Assembly: GCF_002097715.1 (NCBI RefSeq)
Contig: NZ_CP020738.1
Coordinates: 930,001 to 994,000, forward strand
Length of the DNA: 64,000 nt
Direction: 5' to 3'
Source of the DNA: Burkholderia ubonensis subsp. mesacidophila
GTDB taxonomy: Bacteria; Pseudomonadota; Gammaproteobacteria; Burkholderiales; Burkholderiaceae
Part shown: in pieces, positions 61,258 to 64,000 of the stretch
Layout: every line of letters begins with the position of its first letter
How positions within the stretch are numbered: position 1 is the stretch's first letter
Notes under the pieces: generated by a model
The model's input: the letters and a program-made list of their open reading frames with translations, nothing else
The model's database searches: none
What the model was told of the DNA's origin: nothing
Position numbers and translations under genes: made by a program

Positions 61258-63483
61258 ATGGTGAACACGCAAGCGAAACAATCCTACGCGGGCATGACCG
61301 CGAAGACCGAGGAAGAAGACGTCGTGCTCGGTCAGTTGATCCAGGTGATCTTCGACGATTTCTGGACGCTGCTCGGCATCGCGGTGACCGTCGTCGCGCT
61401 CGCCGGCCTCTACTGCTTCATCGCGAAGCCGGTGTACCAGGCCGACGTGCACGTGCGGGTCGAGGGCAACGACAACACGTCGCAGGCGCTCACGCAGACG
61501 CAGACGGGCGCCGTCATCAACAGCGGCCCGCAGCAGGCGCCGACCGACGCGGAAATCGAGATCATCAAGAGCCGCGGCGTCGTCGCGCCGGTGGTCGAGC
61601 AGTTCAAGCTGAACTTCTCGGTGACGCCGAAGACGATTCCGCTGCTCGGCAGCCTGGCCGCGCGCCTCGCGACGCCGGGCGAACCGGCCAGGCCGTGGCT
61701 CGGCCTGAAGTCGTACGCGTGGGGCGGCGAGATCGCCGACATCGACACGGTCAACGTCGTGCCGGCGCTCGAAGGCAAGAAGCTGACGCTGACCGCGGGG
61801 CCGAACGGCAGCTACACGCTCGCCGACGAGAACGGCGGCCGGATCCTCTCCGGCCGCGTCGGCGAGGCCGAGCAGGGCGGCGGCGTGACGCTGATGGTGT
61901 CGAAGCTGACCGCGCGCCCGGGCACGCAGTTCACGGTGGTCCGGTACAACGACCTCGACGCGATCACCGGGTTCCAGACCGGCATCCAGGTGACCGAGCA
62001 GGGCAAGCAGACCGGCGTCGTGCAGATCTCGCTCGAAGGCCAGGACCCGGAGCAGACGGCGGCGATCGCCAACGCGCTCGCGCAGTCGTACCTGAACCAG
62101 CACGTGGTCGCGAAGCAGGCCGAGGCGACCAAGATGCTCGACTTCCTGAAGGGCGAGGAACCGCGCCTGAAGGCGGACCTCGAGCGCGCCGAGGCCGCGC
62201 TGACCCAGTACCAGCGCACGTCCGGCTCGATCAACGCGAGCGACGAGGCGAAGGTCTACCTCGAGGGCAGCGTGCAGTACGAGCAGCAGATCGCCGCGCA
62301 GCGCCTGCAGCTCGCGTCGCTCGCGCAGCGCTTCACCGATTCGCATCCGATGGTGATCGCCGCGAAGCAGCAGCTCGGCCAGTTGCAGGCCGAGAAGGAC
62401 AAGTTCTCGAACCGCTTCCGCAGCCTGCCGGCGACCGAGGTGAAGGCGGTCCAGCTGCAGCGCGACGCGAAGGTGGCCGAGGACATCTACGTGCTGCTGC
62501 TGAACCGCGTGCAGGAACTGTCGGTGCAGAAGGCGGGGACGGGCGGCAACATCCACCTGATCGACTCGGCGCTGCGTCCGGGCGCCCCGGTCAAGCCGAA
62601 GAAGGTGCTGATCCTGTCGGCCGCGGTGTTCCTCGGGCTGATCCTCGGCACGGGCATCGTGTTCCTGCGCCGCAACATGTTCCAGGGCATCGAGGATCCG
62701 GACCGCGTCGAGCGCATGTTCAACCTGCCGCTGTACGGGCTCGTGCCGGAAAGCGCCGAGCAGCTGCGCCTCGACGCGCAGGCCGAGAAGAGCGGCAGCC
62801 GCGCGCGGTCGATCCTCGCGAGCCTGCGTCCGAAGGACCCGAGCGTCGAGAGCCTGCGCAGCCTGCGTACCGCGATGCAGTTCGCGCTGATGGACGCGAA
62901 GAACCGCGTGATCGTGCTGACCGGCCCGACGCCGGGCATCGGCAAGAGCTTCCTCGCGGTCAACCTCGCGGTGCTGCTCGCGCACTCCGGCAAGCGCGTG
63001 CTGCTGGTCGACGCCGACATGCGCCGCGGCCTGCTCGACCGCTATTTCGGCCTCGCGTCGCAGCCGGGCCTGTCCGAGCTGCTGAGCGACCAGTCGGCGA
63101 TCGAGGATGCGATCCGCGAGACGCCGGTGCAGGGCCTGTCGTTCATCCCGGCCGGCACGCGTCCGCCGAACCCGTCGGAGCTGCTGATGTCGTCGCGCCT
63201 GCCGCAGTACCTGGAAGGCCTCGGCAAGCGCTACGACGTGGTGCTGGTCGATTCGCCGCCGGTGCTGGCCGTGACCGACGCGACGATCTTCGGCCGCATG
63301 GCGGGCTCGACGTTCCTCGTGCTGCGCTCGGGCATGCATACCGAAGGCGAGATCGGCGATGCGATCAAGCGGCTGCGCACCGCGGGCGTCGACCTGCAGG
63401 GCGGCATCTTCAACGGCGTGCCGCCGAAGTCGCGCGGCTATGGCCGCGGCTATGCGGCCGTGCATGAATACCTGAGCGCCTGA
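61258..63483 (+). CDS. bceF: bacterial tyrosine autokinase, Wzc-like
   Basis: A 741-residue BY-kinase. Wzz domain with membrane segments about 42-63 and 449-470, a coiled-coil periplasmic part between, then a cytosolic kinase: Walker A GPTPGIGKSFL (Lys563), Walker A' LLVDADMRRG, Walker B VVLVDSPPV, and a tyrosine-rich tail SRGYGRGYAAVHEYLSA. It controls cepacian chain length with BceD and BceE. The start MVNTQAK is supported by AAGCGGGAA upstream; the frame is open 87 bases earlier. Confidence 0.93.
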   Translation: MVNTQAKQSYAGMTAKTEEEDVVLGQLIQVIFDDFWTLLGIAVTVVALAGLYCFIAKPVYQADVHVRVEGNDNTSQALTQTQTGAVINSGPQQAPTDAEIEIIKSRGVVAPVVEQFKLNFSVTPKTIPLLGSLAARLATPGEPARPWLGLKSYAWGGEIADIDTVNVVPALEGKKLTLTAGPNGSYTLADENGGRILSGRVGEAEQGGGVTLMVSKLTARPGTQFTVVRYNDLDAITGFQTGIQVTEQGKQTGVVQISLEGQDPEQTAAIANALAQSYLNQHVVAKQAEATKMLDFLKGEEPRLKADLERAEAALTQYQRTSGSINASDEAKVYLEGSVQYEQQIAAQRLQLASLAQRFTDSHPMVIAAKQQLGQLQAEKDKFSNRFRSLPATEVKAVQLQRDAKVAEDIYVLLLNRVQELSVQKAGTGGNIHLIDSALRPGAPVKPKKVLILSAAVFLGLILGTGIVFLRRNMFQGIEDPDRVERMFNLPLYGLVPESAEQLRLDAQAEKSGSRARSILASLRPKDPSVESLRSLRTAMQFALMDAKNRVIVLTGPTPGIGKSFLAVNLAVLLAHSGKRVLLVDADMRRGLLDRYFGLASQPGLSELLSDQSAIEDAIRETPVQGLSFIPAGTRPPNPSELLMSSRLPQYLEGLGKRYDVVLVDSPPVLAVTDATIFGRMAGSTFLVLRSGMHTEGEIGDAIKRLRTAGVDLQGGIFNGVPPKSRGYGRGYAAVHEYLSA

Positions 63484-63502
63484 CCGGATGGAGCGATCGA
63501 CG

Positions 63503-64000
63503 ATGAAAATTTCCGTGCTCGTCCCGACCTACCGGCGCCCGGCCGATCTCGCACGCTGCCTGTATGCGCTGCAGCGCCAGGCGCGCCTGCCCGACGAGGT
63601 GATCGTCGTCGCGCGCCCGGAAGACGACGCGACGCACGAGCGCCTCGCCGACCCGGCGGTCGGCGGCATGCTGCCGCTGCGCGTCGTGCCGGTCGACGTG
63701 CCGGGGCAGGTCGCCGCGCTGAACAAGGGGCTCGACTCGGTGCACGGCGATATCGTCGCGATCACCGACGACGATGCCGCGCCGCATCCCGACTGGCTCG
63801 CGCGCATCGAAGCCGCGTTCCTGGCCGATCCGCGCGTCGGCGCGGTCGGCGGGCGCGACTGGGTGCACGAGAAAGGCCGCCTGCTCGACGAATCGCGCGA
63901 GCTCGTCGGCCAGCTCACGCTGTCCGGCAAGATCATCGGCAATCATCATCTCGGCGTCGGCGGCATGCGCGAGGTCGACACGCTGAAGGGCGCGAACATG
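63503..64000 (+). CDS. bceG: glycosyltransferase family 2, start of bceG (cut by window end)
   Basis: 166 residues are visible before the edge, with no stop. It begins MKISVLVPTYRRPADLARCL and has VALNKGLDSVHGDIVAITDDDAAPHPDWL (broken here as about 77-105), the GT-A fold with DDD metal motif near residue 95. It follows bceF by 19 bases. In the cepacian cluster this position is bceG. It should add a sugar to the lipid-linked repeat unit; which sugar cannot be told. Confidence 0.85.
   Translation, partial: MKISVLVPTYRRPADLARCLYALQRQARLPDEVIVVARPEDDATHERLADPAVGGMLPLRVVPVDVPGQVAALNKGLDSVHGDIVAITDDDAAPHPDWLARIEAAFLADPRVGAVGGRDWVHEKGRLLDESRELVGQLTLSGKIIGNHHLGVGGMREVDTLKGANM

Noticed and set aside
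59965..63465. 1166-codon open frame antisense to bceE-bceF
   Set aside because: Arg/His/Ala-rich shadow of strongly supported genes on the other strand.

Overview
The window is GC-rich (roughly two thirds G+C by eye) and its gene content points to a Burkholderia, most likely a Burkholderia cepacia complex member, probably the second chromosome. The basis is gene order I recognise: catBAC/catR next to andR-andAcAdAbAa, a wsp chemosensory operon that begins with a hybrid kinase and has no wspR, and the start of the cepacian exopolysaccharide (bce-I) cluster. The species cannot be fixed from sequence reading alone, and no rRNA, tRNA, CRISPR or intact insertion sequence was seen.

Layout. 1-8.1 kb: aromatic catabolism. 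The andA genes turn anthranilate into catechol; CatA, CatB and CatC carry it through muconate and muconolactone to the enol-lactone. CatR (LysR) and an AndR-like AraC/XylS protein sit between the two operons, each with a plausible operator. 8.2-15.4 kb: a DUF445 membrane protein, a RelE/HigB-type toxin-antitoxin pair, an FAD-independent-looking acetolactate synthase with an aldehyde dehydrogenase, and a CPA1 sodium/proton antiporter. 15.8-24.7 kb: the Wsp surface-sensing pathway (hybrid kinase, MCP, two CheW, CheR, CheA-REC, CheB). 24.7-26.2 kb: a fluoride riboswitch and CLC-F fluoride exporter. 26.2-36.3 kb: ABC exporter, DyP peroxidase, OsmC, a LysR gene, a likely structured small RNA, a GATase-like AraC regulator, an Nramp transporter, an SDR and a zinc-less MDR. 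36.5-44.4 kb: an exported protein, AI-2E-family permease, SYLF lipoprotein, DUF883 protein, a secreted nuclease, and a YciI-YciI-VOC-ECF42 sigma factor operon.

44.9-50.2 kb holds the most unusual locus: a two-partner secretion pair whose exoprotein carries two near-identical TPS secretion domains joined by fourteen in-frame 13-residue proline-rich repeats. 50.5-53.0 kb: rubrerythrin, a CCG-domain Fe-S oxidoreductase and DUF3501. 53.7-64.0 kb: a gene whose N-terminus is an IS5-type transposase DNA-binding domain fused to a non-transposase tail, then bceA (minus) divergent from bceBCDEF and the start of bceG, which runs off the right edge.

Several AT-rich intergenic islands (about 15.5-15.65, 31.2-31.64, 44.64-44.86, 53.1-53.48 and 56.27-56.6 kb) sit in front of surface, polysaccharide or regulator genes and carry most of the dyads and hairpins noted below. 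All functions are inferred from sequence motifs and gene context; start sites were chosen from Shine-Dalgarno matches and translational overlaps.
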